DNA of 47,448 bases from an uncultured Collinsella sp. (GCA_959601045.1 CAUGNZ010000016.1:1-47448); one strand, 5' to 3'; shown: positions 8,324 through 19,032, numbered from the stretch's first letter. Translations and numbers: made by a program. The notes: generated by a model not told the origin, from the letters alone.

Positions 8324-10138
8324 ATGTACTGTCGACTTCTTCTCAAACTGATCCTAAGAGACAAGGCCGCATGGATTTGTACGCTCGTTCTCGCTGCAGC
8401 CTTTTCCGTCCCCATTGCGTTCAATTCACCCATCTACGGGCCCTTCTTTATGAAGCAGGGCATGCAGGGCTTTGTCGACGCATTCAATACGCGCGCACCC
8501 CAGGCCAACGGCATAGACCTATCGCCAGAGCAGCAAGTCGACGCGGAGCTTGCAAGATACGCGAACGCCGCTCTTGCCGCTCAAACCGACGCCGCCTTTC
8601 TCGATTCTGCCGAGAGCTACTACGCGCTCATGGGCGAAGGCTTCCAATCCGGATCCATCGTGGGAGACCGAGAGACCAATGACGCGGCACTCGCATATTG
8701 CCGTGCTCTGAGCAGTTCCGGCATCACGCACATTCCAGCCTCCGCAAGCGATCTGCCATTCCTTTCCTTCCTGCCTTACGCCATTGCCATGGCGCCGTCT
8801 TTCCTTCCCTTCATCCCCTTCCTTCTCTCGTCGATACTCCTGCTCGGGGCCACAAGGCCTGCGACCCTGGCGGCGAAGGCGCCCGTGCCCAAATTCCGGC
8901 GCCTTATCCAGCTCGTGTTTTCGATAATCGTCGCGGGGACCGCGATGCTCCTCGCCGGCCTCGCACCCGGGGGCATTTACGCCTTGGTCCTAAACGGCTT
9001 CGGGCAAATTGGGTACCCGATCGCCTTCTTCCATGACGGCGCGCTTACCACCACGACCGCGGGAAACGTCTTCACAGCCCTGCTTCTCGCGCTGCTTGCG
9101 GGCGGAACCTTGATATCCGTTTGCTCCGCCGTCCTATCGACCGCAACGAGGCGCGTCCTCGCGGGCCCCCTTACCTCAGCGCTGCTTGTCGCGGCCCCGG
9201 CATTCCCGTTGCTGTCCGATTCGGCACTAGGGCATAACGCCGCGCTCAATCTCCTGCCGCTGGCCGTGTTCTCGCCTATCGAGGCAACGGGCTACGTAGG
9301 ATGCTTCCCGACAGAATTCATTGGCTCCGGTTCAGGCAGCGCATCGATGCTTGCCGTGGCCCTGGCATACGTCGCGGTCCTTTTTGCGGTCGGCGCCGTT
9401 GCGACACGTTCCCCCAAACAGCCTGGACCCGCGAAAAAGCACCATGGGCTCGAGCTTCTAGACGCGAGCGTGGGATACGGAAGCACGACGATACTTTCAA
9501 TCGGGTCGCTTTTCCTGAGCCCGGGAACGGCGGCGGGCCTCGTTGCTCCCAACGGCTCGGGGAAAACCACCCTTCTTGAAGCGCTGTCGGGCCAATTTCC
9601 CACCCGCATCCGCTCGGGAAGCCTGGCGGCAGACGGAATCTGCCAACGTCGATCAGCCGAATTTGCAGAACTCGTCTACCTGAGCTCTTCGGGCGGCGCG
9701 GATCTCTATCCCACGCTATCGGCCATCGAGCACCTTGCTTTCGTTAGGGAGGCGTGGAAATCGGCCGCCGACATCGACTCGCTCTGCGACTCCCTCGGAA
9801 TCTCCCCATATCTCGACAAGCCGACCCGTAAACTCTCGACAGGAATGAAGCAGCAGGTAAAGCTTGCCATGGCGATAGCGACCGATTGCCCGTACCTCAT
9901 CCTCGATGAACCGCTGAACGGCCTCGATCCGGGAAAACGGAAAACCTCCTGCGACGCGATGCGCAGCGAAGTGGCGCGGGGACGCAGCGTGCTCATTTCA
10001 AGCCATCTGCTCGACGACCTGGCAGACCTCACCAACTCGTTCTACTTCATCGAGGCCGGCACGCTCGTGGAAAAGATCGAGTCGTCCTCGCAGACGCTCA
10101 AGCAGGAATACCTCGATACATACGAGGGAGATGAATGA
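8324..10138 (+). CDS. ABC permease-ATPase fusion of the peptide cassette
   Basis: The 604-residue protein joins a permease unit (about 1-365) to an ATPase (about 372-590). The permease part has an N-terminal helix, an external region of about 130 residues and then helices, with LNGFGQIGYPIAF at Asn224 on, matching both halves of the upstream permease. The ATPase has Walker A APNGSGKTT, signature LSTGMKQQV, Walker B YLILDEPLNGLDP and SSHLLD; Ala again replaces the first Walker Gly. The two ATPases are paralogues (LYPGLRAEDHL versus LYPTLSAIEHL). Codons here end in C more often than in the two preceding genes, hinting at a separate origin. It could homodimerise into a full exporter of its own. 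The TGA stop overlaps the peptide B region. Confidence 0.75.
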   Translation: MYCRLLLKLILRDKAAWICTLVLAAAFSVPIAFNSPIYGPFFMKQGMQGFVDAFNTRAPQANGIDLSPEQQVDAELARYANAALAAQTDAAFLDSAESYYALMGEGFQSGSIVGDRETNDAALAYCRALSSSGITHIPASASDLPFLSFLPYAIAMAPSFLPFIPFLLSSILLLGATRPATLAAKAPVPKFRRLIQLVFSIIVAGTAMLLAGLAPGGIYALVLNGFGQIGYPIAFFHDGALTTTTAGNVFTALLLALLAGGTLISVCSAVLSTATRRVLAGPLTSALLVAAPAFPLLSDSALGHNAALNLLPLAVFSPIEATGYVGCFPTEFIGSGSGSASMLAVALAYVAVLFAVGAVATRSPKQPGPAKKHHGLELLDASVGYGSTTILSIGSLFLSPGTAAGLVAPNGSGKTTLLEALSGQFPTRIRSGSLAADGICQRRSAEFAELVYLSSSGGADLYPTLSAIEHLAFVREAWKSAADIDSLCDSLGISPYLDKPTRKLSTGMKQQVKLAMAIATDCPYLILDEPLNGLDPGKRKTSCDAMRSEVARGRSVLISSHLLDDLADLTNSFYFIEAGTLVEKIESSSQTLKQEYLDTYEGDE

Positions 10139-10139
10139 C

Positions 10140-10484
10140 ATGAAACTATTTGAACAGCTGAAGTCCAATGCGTCGCGCATGGCTGTCTACGCCATCCTCG
10201 TGGCAACGGCTTTATGCGGAATCGCGGCACCCGTCTATGCGCTCAACGGAGAGAAAGGCGATGTCGAACCCGCGTACATGGCTTCGACGGTTAAAGACCG
10301 GTACAAAGCCTTCTCTGGAGACACGTTTTACGTAGCAGAGTACGACACGACCTACCGTCAGCTTCGCTACAACAAGGGCTACGACTATCTAGGCGCAGAG
10401 GCAATCAGCTATACGTCGGGTTGGTACCGCTCCAACTATGGACACATAACCCAGTTCAAGTGTAACTACCGTGTGTACAACTAA
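10140..10484 (+). CDS. Secreted peptide B of the island
   Basis: The start is ATG 10140 with GAGGGAG 11 bases upstream; ATG 10131, inside the fusion gene, would add three residues. The 114-residue product has a signal peptide (MAVYAILVATALCGIAAPVYA) with probable cleavage after VYA at residue 34, leaving about 80 residues rich in Tyr, Lys and Arg and one Cys. TYRQLRYNKGY and the ending QFKCNYRVYN resemble SYKTISYRNGY and QFVYSTY in peptide A. It abuts the fusion ABC gene and is followed by a strong terminator, so it is the last gene of the cassette. No known family is recognised. A two-component bacteriocin or a peptide/decoy pair are possibilities (inference). Confidence 0.7.
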   Translation: MKLFEQLKSNASRMAVYAILVATALCGIAAPVYALNGEKGDVEPAYMASTVKDRYKAFSGDTFYVAEYDTTYRQLRYNKGYDYLGAEAISYTSGWYRSNYGHITQFKCNYRVYN

Positions 10485-10498
10485 AGCAACCGGCCGGG

Positions 10499-10536
10499 AC
10501 GAGGGGTGACGCAAAAGCGTCGCCCCTCGTTTTTAA
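10499..10536 (+). terminator. Intrinsic terminator of the peptide/ABC operon
   Basis: ACGAGGGGTGACGC, AAAA, GCGTCGCCCCTCGT forms a nearly perfect 14-bp stem directly followed by TTTTT, 15 bp after the peptide B stop codon. Confidence 0.9.
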
Positions 10537-10563
10537 CCATGTCAACTGAACCTAGTTCAGTTT

Positions 10564-10628
10564 GGTTGATTTCCGATCTCAGCCGAACACATTGAGCGGA
10601 AAGGCCGTTCCCGCAGTCAGTCGAACGT
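10564..10628. repeat. 65-bp direct repeat, right copy (candidate attR)
   Basis: This copy matches 2935-2999 at 62 of 65 positions. The palindrome ACTGAAC-CTA-GTTCAGT (10545-10561) abuts its left edge and is absent beside the left copy. A perfect 12-bp stem hairpin begins at its right edge. Together with the left copy it delimits about 7.6 kb of accessory genes. Confidence 0.6.
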
Positions 10629-10657
10629 CCCCGGGGCCCTTCTCAGGCCCCGGGGAC
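10627..10657. terminator. Perfect 12-bp GC hairpin after the right repeat
   Basis: GTCCCCGGGGCC, CTTCTCA, GGCCCCGGGGAC is a perfect stem-loop. It lacks an adjoining T-run on the plus strand. It parallels the hairpin at 3020-3067 after the left repeat, but the sequences differ. Confidence 0.5.
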
Positions 10658-10780
10658 GGCATTTTCCCAGTTGAAGGAACGGTGGAGATGTGTTTCGATG
10701 GGTCAGATTCGTGTCGTTCCGAAAAGACCGTGAACCTTTTGTGGGACGCGCGGCGCCGTGGTACCATAGCCGAGTTTGTT

Positions 10781-10829
10781 GTCTTGGTCGGAAACCAAGA
10801 CGCCTTATGCGCTGATCGGTAACCAGCGC
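10781..10829 (+). promoter_or_regulatory. Twin stem-loops in the rpmE leader
   Basis: Two small hairpins with related loops precede the L31 gene: GTCTTGGT-CGGA-ACCAAGAC at 10781-10801 and GCGCTG-ATCGGTAAC-CAGCGC at 10809-10829. Both contain TCGG(A/T)AACCA. TACCAT at 10762-10767 is a possible -10 upstream. The ribosome-binding site AAGGAG follows the second hairpin, so ribosomal-protein autoregulation of the leader is plausible but unproven. Confidence 0.5.
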
Positions 10830-10851
10830 CTGACCAATAAGGAGTCCTACC

Positions 10852-11277
10852 ATGAAGCAGGGTATCCATCCCCAGTATGTCGAGTGCACGGTGACGTGCT
10901 CCTGCGGCAACACCTTCAAGACGCACGCTACCGTGTCCGAGATGAAGGTCGAGCTTTGCAACGAGTGCCACCCGTTCTACACCGGCCAGCAGAAGTTCGT
11001 CGACACCGGTGGACGCGTCCAGCGCTTCGCCGACAAGTTCGGTGGCGCCGCTGCCGCCCAGCTCAAGAAGGCTGAGGAGGCCAAGGCTGCCAAGGCCGCC
11101 AAGGCTGCTGAGGCCGAGGCTGCTCGCAAGGCCGCCGCTGAGGCTAAGGCTGCCGAGAAGGCTAAGCGTGCCGCTAAGTTTGCCGAGGAGGCTGCCAAGC
11201 AGGCCGCCGAGGCTCCCGCAGAGGCTCCCGTCGAGGAGGCCGCTGCCGAGGCCGAGACCACCGAGGCTGCTGAGTAA
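10852..11277 (+). CDS. rpmE: Ribosomal protein L31 (bL31) with long Ala/Lys/Glu extension
   Basis: Residues 1-68 are a standard zinc-type bL31: MKQGIHPQYVECTVTCSCGN, with Cys in CSCG and CNECHPFY, and TGGRVQRFADKFG. bL31 sits on the central protuberance and bridges the subunits. After residue about 70 comes a tail of about 70 residues made almost only of Ala, Lys and Glu, ending acidic (EAAAEAETTEAAE). Ordinary bL31 is 66-90 residues, so the protein is nearly doubled. The zinc cysteines mark it as the zinc-replete C+ form. AAGGAG lies seven bases upstream. Core coding is unambiguous; the role of the tail is unknown. Confidence 0.93.
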   Translation: MKQGIHPQYVECTVTCSCGNTFKTHATVSEMKVELCNECHPFYTGQQKFVDTGGRVQRFADKFGGAAAAQLKKAEEAKAAKAAKAAEAEAARKAAAEAKAAEKAKRAAKFAEEAAKQAAEAPAEAPVEEAAAEAETTEAAE

Positions 11278-11314
11278 ATAGCTCGCCGCGGAATCGCTCG
11301 CATTCATGGCATAA

Positions 11315-11353
11315 GGGCCGTGCATCCGTTCGGGTGCGCGGCCCTTTTCTTTT
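11315..11353 (+). terminator. Intrinsic terminator of rpmE
   Basis: GGGCCGTGCATCC, GTTC, GGGTGCGCGGCCC forms a long stem followed by TTTTCTTTTT. Confidence 0.92.
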
Positions 11354-11372
11354 TATTGGTGCAAGCTAGCTC

Positions 11373-11404
11373 GTCCCCATTGCACCAGATTGGTGCGAAG
11401 GGGG
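11373..11404. repeat. Palindrome of the GCACCA/TGGTGC family
   Basis: GTCCCCATTGCACCA, GAT, TGGTGCGAAGGGGG is an inverted repeat. A related longer palindrome with the same GCACCA-GTG-TGGTGC core and CCCC/GGGG ends lies at 42511-42557. TTTGCACCAAAT follows at 11413-11424. It lies in the rpmE-secA intergenic region. Confidence 0.55.
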
Positions 11405-11450
11405 CAGGTTGGTTTGCACCAAATGGCAGAGTGACGGCGTTTTCCCAGAT

Positions 11451-11488
11451 AAAACCTGCCAAAATAAACCAGTCCCTTTTCGGCAGGT
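11451..11488. repeat. Palindromic repeat, AAACCTGCC family (copy 1)
   Basis: AAACCTGCCAAAATAAACC, then a short CAGTCCC-type spacer and a GGCAGGT right arm form an inverted repeat. It is about 90% identical to 23550-23589 upstream of the serine recombinase. The remaining sequence to the secA start holds the presumed secA promoter, which I cannot place confidently. Confidence 0.65.
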
Positions 11489-11623
11489 CGGTCGGGTCGT
11501 AGTTATTACGTGGCGGTCGAGGTCGACCGTATAGGCCGCGTCCTGTTTGGCTAAAGTACATTTATCTGTGTTTAACTCGCCCGAGGCTGCATGGCGTGGG
11601 CGATGGCCAAAAAGGAAAACCAC

Positions 11624-14430
<2,807 letters not shown>

Positions 14431-14431
<1 letters not shown>

Positions 14432-15579
14432 TGGCCGAGGCTTTAGAGGTAACGCCCGCCGAGCTGGACGCGTTTGCGGACCGGCTCGGCGAGGTCGAGT
14501 CGTATCTTCATTTGGACGAGAAGCGCACGCGCGTGACCGAGCTCGAGGCAAAAAGCGTGGCCCCCGGCTTTTGGGATGACGCCGACGCCGCTCGCGCCAC
14601 CATGGAGGAGATCGCTCGCGCCAAGGAAGATATCGCTGCCGTGGATACCGCGCGCGGCGAGCTATCTGACGCCCGCGCGGCGCTGGAGCTTGCCGAGGAG
14701 ATGGGCGACGACCCCGATGCCGCCGCATTGCGCGAGGAGGCTGCCGCTACGGCAGAACGCCTGGCCCGCGCTATCGACGAGCTCGAGCTTTCGAGCTGGT
14801 TTACCGGTGAGTTCGATCACGGCGACGCGATTGTGACCATCAAGCCCGGACAGGGTGGCCTGGAGGCACAGGACTGGACCTTCATGCTCTTTAAGATGTA
14901 CATGAAGTACTGCCAGCGTCGCGGCTGGAAGGTCACCATTAACGACTGCCCCGCGGCTGAGGTCATCGGCATCGACCGTGCGACCTTTACCGTCGAGGGC
15001 AAGGACGCGTTTGGCATGCTGCGCGCCGAGGCCGGCGTTCACCGCCTGGTACGCATCAGCCCCACCGATGATAAGAAGCGCCGCCAGACCACGTTTGCCG
15101 GCGTCGAGGTCATTCCCGTGTTGCCTGACGATATCGACATCGAGATCAGTCCCGACGATATCCGCGTGGACGTGTATCACGCGAGCGGTCCGGGCGGCCA
15201 GGGCGTCAACACCACCGACTCTGCCGTACGCGTGACGCATTTTCCCAGCGGCATCGTTGTCACTTGCCAAAACGAGCGCAGCCAGATTCAAAACAAGGCC
15301 GCGTGCATGCAGATTCTCAAGGCCCGTCTGTACGAGATCGAGCTCGAGAAGCGCGCCGAGGCCCTGGATGAGATTCGCGGGCCCAAGACCACGATCGGTT
15401 TTGGCAACCAGATTCGCAGCTACGTGCTCTACCCGTATCAGATGGTCAAGGACCTGCGCACGGGCGTGGAGACCAGCAACGTCGAGGCCGTTCTCGACGA
15501 TGGCGATCTGGATCCGTTTGTGATCGGCTACCATCGTTGGGCAACCGGCAACGCCGATGCGGAAGCATCGTCTGCCTAG
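14431..15579 (+). CDS. prfB: Peptide chain release factor 2
   Basis: The 382-residue protein terminates translation at UAA and UGA. The GGQ peptidyl-tRNA hydrolysis motif is intact (SGPGGQGVNTTDSAVR). The stop-codon reading tripeptide, normally SPF, reads SPT here (LVRISPTDDKKRR). The reading frame is continuous from ATG 14431, so the programmed +1 frameshift known from many prfB genes is absent. The start overlaps the secA stop by one base. Overall similarity (GVHRLVRIS, QIRSYVLYPYQMVKDLRTGVET) is clear RF2 rather than RF1 or an RF-like rescue factor. Confidence 0.94.
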
Positions 15580-15669
15580 GCACATGATTGGCTCCGGGTC
15601 GATGCAAACACTGCGCAGGGGTGGTATTTGCCCGGTGAATCGGTAGAATCGAATACAGCAAGAAGTTCA

Positions 15670-15697
15670 AAGCGCACTCGTTTGGGTGCGCTTTTTT
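15670..15697 (+). terminator. Terminator directly before the yitT ribosome-binding site
   Basis: AAGCGCAC, TCGTTTGG, GTGCGCTT then TTTTT is a canonical terminator. It is immediately followed by GAGGGAGG and the yitT ATG 12 bases later. There is no room for a promoter between it and yitT, so it either ends prfB with readthrough or acts as an attenuator. Confidence 0.85.
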
Positions 15698-15709
15698 GAG
15701 GGAGGCAGC

Positions 15710-16600
15710 ATGGCATATCGTCTGGACATCAAGCGCATTCTTTCGATGAACTTCTTTCATGACTTGCCCAAGATTATGTTTGGCTGCGCCCTGGCAGCTA
15801 TCGCGACAGACTTGTTTTTGATCCCCAACGGCCTTGCCGCCGGCGGCGTCACAGGCCTTGCCACCATTATTCAGGCGGTCGGCGCCTCGCATGGCATATC
15901 GCTTCCCGTCGGTATCCAGACCATCGTGATGAATGCCTTGCTGCTGCTGGTTGTTATGCGCGAGGGTGGCATGTTCTACGTGGTGCAGACGGCGACCGGT
16001 TTTGTGCTGCTGGGTTTTTTCACCGACCTGTTCGCTCCGTTTGTGGCGCCGCTGGCACATGCCGACCTGATGCTGCCCGCTATGTGGGGCGGCATTATCA
16101 CGGGCATCGGGTATGGCATGGTGTTGCGCGCCGGTGCCAACACTGGCGGCTCTGACACGATCGGCCAGATCATCTCGCGCAACACATCGCTGCCGGTTGG
16201 CTCGACCGTCATGGCGATCGATGTTGCCGTGTGCGCGCTGTCGGCCCCGGTCTTTTCGGTCGAAAACGCGCTGTATGCGGGCCTTTCGATGGTCATTAGC
16301 GGCTACGTGATCGATGCCGTGGTCGACGGTGGCAACAGGCGCCGTATGGTGCTCATCATCTCGGACAAGTTTCCCGATATCGCGGCCGACATCATGTATG
16401 GCCTGGGCCGCGGCTGCACCAAGTTTAGGGCGACCGGCATGTACTCGGGTGCCGAGAAGCCGGTGATCATGGTCATTGTGAGCCGCCGCGAGCTCAACAC
16501 CCTCAAAACGATCGTGCGCGAGCGCGATCCTCACGCCATTGTGACGGTCGCCGACGTTACGGAAACCTTCGGTGAGGGATTCAAGGACATTAACGCGTAG
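15710..16600 (+). CDS. YitT family membrane protein with DUF2179 domain
   Basis: ATG 15710 follows GAGGGAGG. The 296-residue protein has five to six hydrophobic helices up to residue about 200, including FLIPNGLAAGGVTGLATI and LRAGANTGGSDTIGQIISR, motifs typical of YitT/DUF161 proteins. A soluble C-terminal DUF2179 domain of about 80 residues follows (YSGAEKPVIMVIVSRRELNT). The biochemical role of the family is unsettled; transport has been proposed. It lies 130 bp after prfB on the same strand with the terminator at 15670-15697 immediately upstream. Confidence 0.85.
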   Translation: MAYRLDIKRILSMNFFHDLPKIMFGCALAAIATDLFLIPNGLAAGGVTGLATIIQAVGASHGISLPVGIQTIVMNALLLLVVMREGGMFYVVQTATGFVLLGFFTDLFAPFVAPLAHADLMLPAMWGGIITGIGYGMVLRAGANTGGSDTIGQIISRNTSLPVGSTVMAIDVAVCALSAPVFSVENALYAGLSMVISGYVIDAVVDGGNRRRMVLIISDKFPDIAADIMYGLGRGCTKFRATGMYSGAEKPVIMVIVSRRELNTLKTIVRERDPHAIVTVADVTETFGEGFKDINA

Positions 16601-16808
16601 GGCCGACTGCGTTCCATCCAAAAGACGTTCACATTGATAAACCGTTTCATCAGCGGTTCTGCCTGCTCAATTGTTCAAATAATGATAAATACTCTGGTAA
16701 AGCTTCCAGTTTCCAGCATAATGAATGACGTACGTGCATCGCGGCTGTGTTGGGACTACCTTTCCGTGCCGTGCGCATCTTGTCTTAAGAGGATGAAAGG
16801 AAGGCACA

Positions 16809-17639
16809 ATGAGCGACGAAGAGCTCAAAAAGGTTGCCAACGAGGTAAGGAAGGGCATCGTCACCGGCGTGCACGCTGCCAAGTCCGGCCATCCGGGCGG
16901 TTCGCTCGGCGCTGCCGACATCATGACCTATCTGTACTTTGAGGAAATGAACGTCGACCCGGCCGACCCCCGCAAGGCCGACCGCGATCGCTTCGTGCTT
17001 TCCAAGGGTCATTGCGCGCCTGGTCTGTACGCTGTGCTCGCCGAGCGCGGATTCTTCCCCAAGGAGGATCTCGAGACGCTGCGCCACATCGGCAGCCACC
17101 TGCAGGGTCACCCCAACATGAACGACACCCCGGGCGTCGATATGTCCACCGGTTCGCTCGGCCAGGGCATCTCCGCCGCCGTGGGCATGGCCGTTGCCGC
17201 CAAGCACTGGGGCGACGACTATCGCACCTACGCCCTGCTGGGCGACGGCGAGAGCGAGGAGGGCCAGGTTTGGGAGGCCGCCATGTTTGCCGGCAACCAG
17301 CAGCTTGACAACCTCTGCGTGATCGTCGACCACAACGGCCTGCAGATCGACGGCCCCGTCGAGGAGGTCAACGACCCCATGCCGCTCGCCGACAAGTTCC
17401 GCGCCTTCAAGTTCCACGTGGTGGAGCTCGCCGACGGCAACGATTTCGATCAGATCCGCGCCGCCTTTGCCGAGGCCCGCGCCACCAAGGGTCAGCCGAC
17501 CGCCATCATCGCCGAGACCACCAAGGGCAAGGGCGTTTCCTTTATGGAGAACCAGGTGGGTTGGCACGGCAAGGCCCCCAACGATGAACAGTTTGAGCAG
17601 GCCATGGCAGAGCTCACGGCCGCCGGAGAGGAGCTCTAG
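16809..17639 (+). CDS. Transketolase, N-terminal (TPP-binding) subunit
   Basis: This 276-residue protein corresponds to the first half of transketolase. It has GHPGGSLGAADI near residue 28, KGHCAPGLYAVL, STGSLGQGISAAVGMAVA, and the TPP-pyrophosphate motif GDGESEEGQVWEA followed by DHNGLQ. The stop is one base before the start of the C-terminal subunit, giving a tight two-gene operon. Together they transfer two-carbon units in the non-oxidative pentose phosphate pathway. Split transketolases are common in anaerobes and archaea. GGAAGGC is the ribosome-binding site. The 208-bp region upstream (16601-16808) has AT-rich promoter-like sequence but no convincing boxes. Confidence 0.95.
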   Translation: MSDEELKKVANEVRKGIVTGVHAAKSGHPGGSLGAADIMTYLYFEEMNVDPADPRKADRDRFVLSKGHCAPGLYAVLAERGFFPKEDLETLRHIGSHLQGHPNMNDTPGVDMSTGSLGQGISAAVGMAVAAKHWGDDYRTYALLGDGESEEGQVWEAAMFAGNQQLDNLCVIVDHNGLQIDGPVEEVNDPMPLADKFRAFKFHVVELADGNDFDQIRAAFAEARATKGQPTAIIAETTKGKGVSFMENQVGWHGKAPNDEQFEQAMAELTAAGEEL

Positions 17640-17640
17640 G

Positions 17641-18582
17641 ATGGCAGACGTCAAGAAAATCGCCACGCGCGTAAGCTACGGTGAGGCCCTCGTCGAGCTC
17701 GCCAACGAGCACGATGACTTTGTGGTCCTCGATGCCGACCTGGCCGCCGCCACGCAGACCGGCAAGTTTAAGGCAGCCTGCCCCGACCGCTTCTTCGATG
17801 TGGGCATTGCCGAGAGCAATCTGATGGGTGTTGCCGCCGGTATCGCGACCACCGGCCGCGTTGCTTTTGCGAGCACCTTTGCCATGTTTGCCGCTGGCCG
17901 CGCCTTTGAGCAGGTCCGCAACTCCATCGGCTATCCGCACCTTAACGTTAAGATCGGTGCCACGCACGCCGGTATCTCGGTGGGCGAGGACGGCGCCACG
18001 CACCAGTGCTGCGAGGATATCGCCCTCATGCGCGTCATCCCCGGCATGACCGTTATCGTTCCCGCCGACGACGTGGAGGCTCGTGCCGTGACGTGCGCCG
18101 CCTACGAGTGCGACGGCCCCGTGTACATGCGCTTTGCCCGTCTGGCCTCGCCGGTCATCAACGACCCCGAGACCTACAAGTTCGAGGTAGGCAAGGGCAT
18201 CGTCATGCGCGAGGGCACCGACGTCACCATCATCGCCTGCGGCCTAATGGTCGGCGAGGCCCTCGAGGCCGCCGAGCAGCTCGCTGCCGAGGGCATCGAT
18301 GCCGAGGTCATCAACATGCACACCATCAAGCCCATCGACGCCGACCTGATCGTCAAGAGCGCCACCAAGACCGGTCACGTCGTGACCGTCGAGGAGCACT
18401 CCGTGATCGGTGGCCTGGGCAGCGCCGTTGCCGACGTTCTGTGTGAGCAGTGCCCGACGCCGCTCAAGAAGATTGGCGTCAACGACACCTTCGGCGAGTC
18501 CGGCCCGGGTGCCGAGCTCCTGCACAAGTACGGCCTGGACGCCGCCAACATCGTGGCGACCACCAAGGAGTTCTTGGCATAA
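17641..18582 (+). CDS. Transketolase, C-terminal subunit
   Basis: The 313-residue partner starts MADVKKIATRVSYGEALVEL. It carries the pyrimidine-binding domain (DADLAAATQTGKF, FFDVGIAESNLMGVAAGIA, with the catalytic-type Glu in GIAES) and the C-terminal transketolase domain (VTVEEHSVIGGLGSAVADVL). The frame begins one base after the upstream stop. The pair is equivalent to a single 600-residue transketolase. A strong terminator follows at 18629-18663. Confidence 0.95.
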   Translation: MADVKKIATRVSYGEALVELANEHDDFVVLDADLAAATQTGKFKAACPDRFFDVGIAESNLMGVAAGIATTGRVAFASTFAMFAAGRAFEQVRNSIGYPHLNVKIGATHAGISVGEDGATHQCCEDIALMRVIPGMTVIVPADDVEARAVTCAAYECDGPVYMRFARLASPVINDPETYKFEVGKGIVMREGTDVTIIACGLMVGEALEAAEQLAAEGIDAEVINMHTIKPIDADLIVKSATKTGHVVTVEEHSVIGGLGSAVADVLCEQCPTPLKKIGVNDTFGESGPGAELLHKYGLDAANIVATTKEFLA

Positions 18583-18628
18583 GGCAAGACGAGGCAAAGT
18601 ATCGCGTCGACAACCGCAAACAAGCCAG

Positions 18629-18663
18629 AACAGGGGCGTCCTCAAAGAGGGCGCCCCTGTTTA
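18629..18663 (+). terminator. Terminator of the transketolase operon
   Basis: AACAGGGGCG, TCCTCAAAGAGGG, CGCCCCTGTT is a ten-pair stem followed by a short T run. Confidence 0.8.
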
Positions 18664-18801
18664 TGCTGAATTTAAATTAGAGTCCTGCCAAGCAAAGTTC
18701 CCATGGGGAAACGAGCCCATCCCAGCAAAGTGCAATTCAGACCCTTCCAATTTTGTATGCGCAGCATCTCAAGTTGGTGCGTCGGCCCCATAGTAGCCGC
18801 A

Positions 18802-18929
18802 GGCCGGGCGCAGGGTTACCTCCCAAATCTTTCCGCAGCGCAGGCCGGCGTTTGTCCGCAGCTCCGCAGGAGCAGGACAAATGCCGGCCATGCGCGAGGA
18901 CGATTTGGGAGGTAACCCTGCGCCCGGCC
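18802..18929. repeat. 128-nt giant palindrome with nested inner palindrome
   Basis: The 28-base arms at 18802-18829 and 18902-18929 are perfectly complementary. Inside them, 18838-18857 and 18875-18895 form a second near-perfect stem around the self-complementary GCAGCTCCGCAGGAGC region. The whole could fold into one cruciform or RNA hairpin. It lies between the transketolase terminator and ftsE and holds no gene. The rest of the 18664-19032 gap holds a candidate ftsE -10 TAAAAT (18982-18987), immediately preceded by the inverted repeat GCAGCA-N7-TGCTGC. Confidence 0.85.
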
Positions 18930-19032
18930 GGTGAGACCCAAACCCCGCCATGCTTCTTATGTGCAGCAAAGCTAATGCTGCTAAAATACAAAGCGCTCAT
19001 GTAGTTTAAACGCACGACGATAAGGAGCACCA

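Noticed and set aside
4770..10484. Lactococcin 972 bacteriocin locus
   Set aside because: Only gene order is similar. The ATPases have LSxGMKQ rather than the LSGGEQQR-type signature, and neither peptide shows the family's GGxW features.
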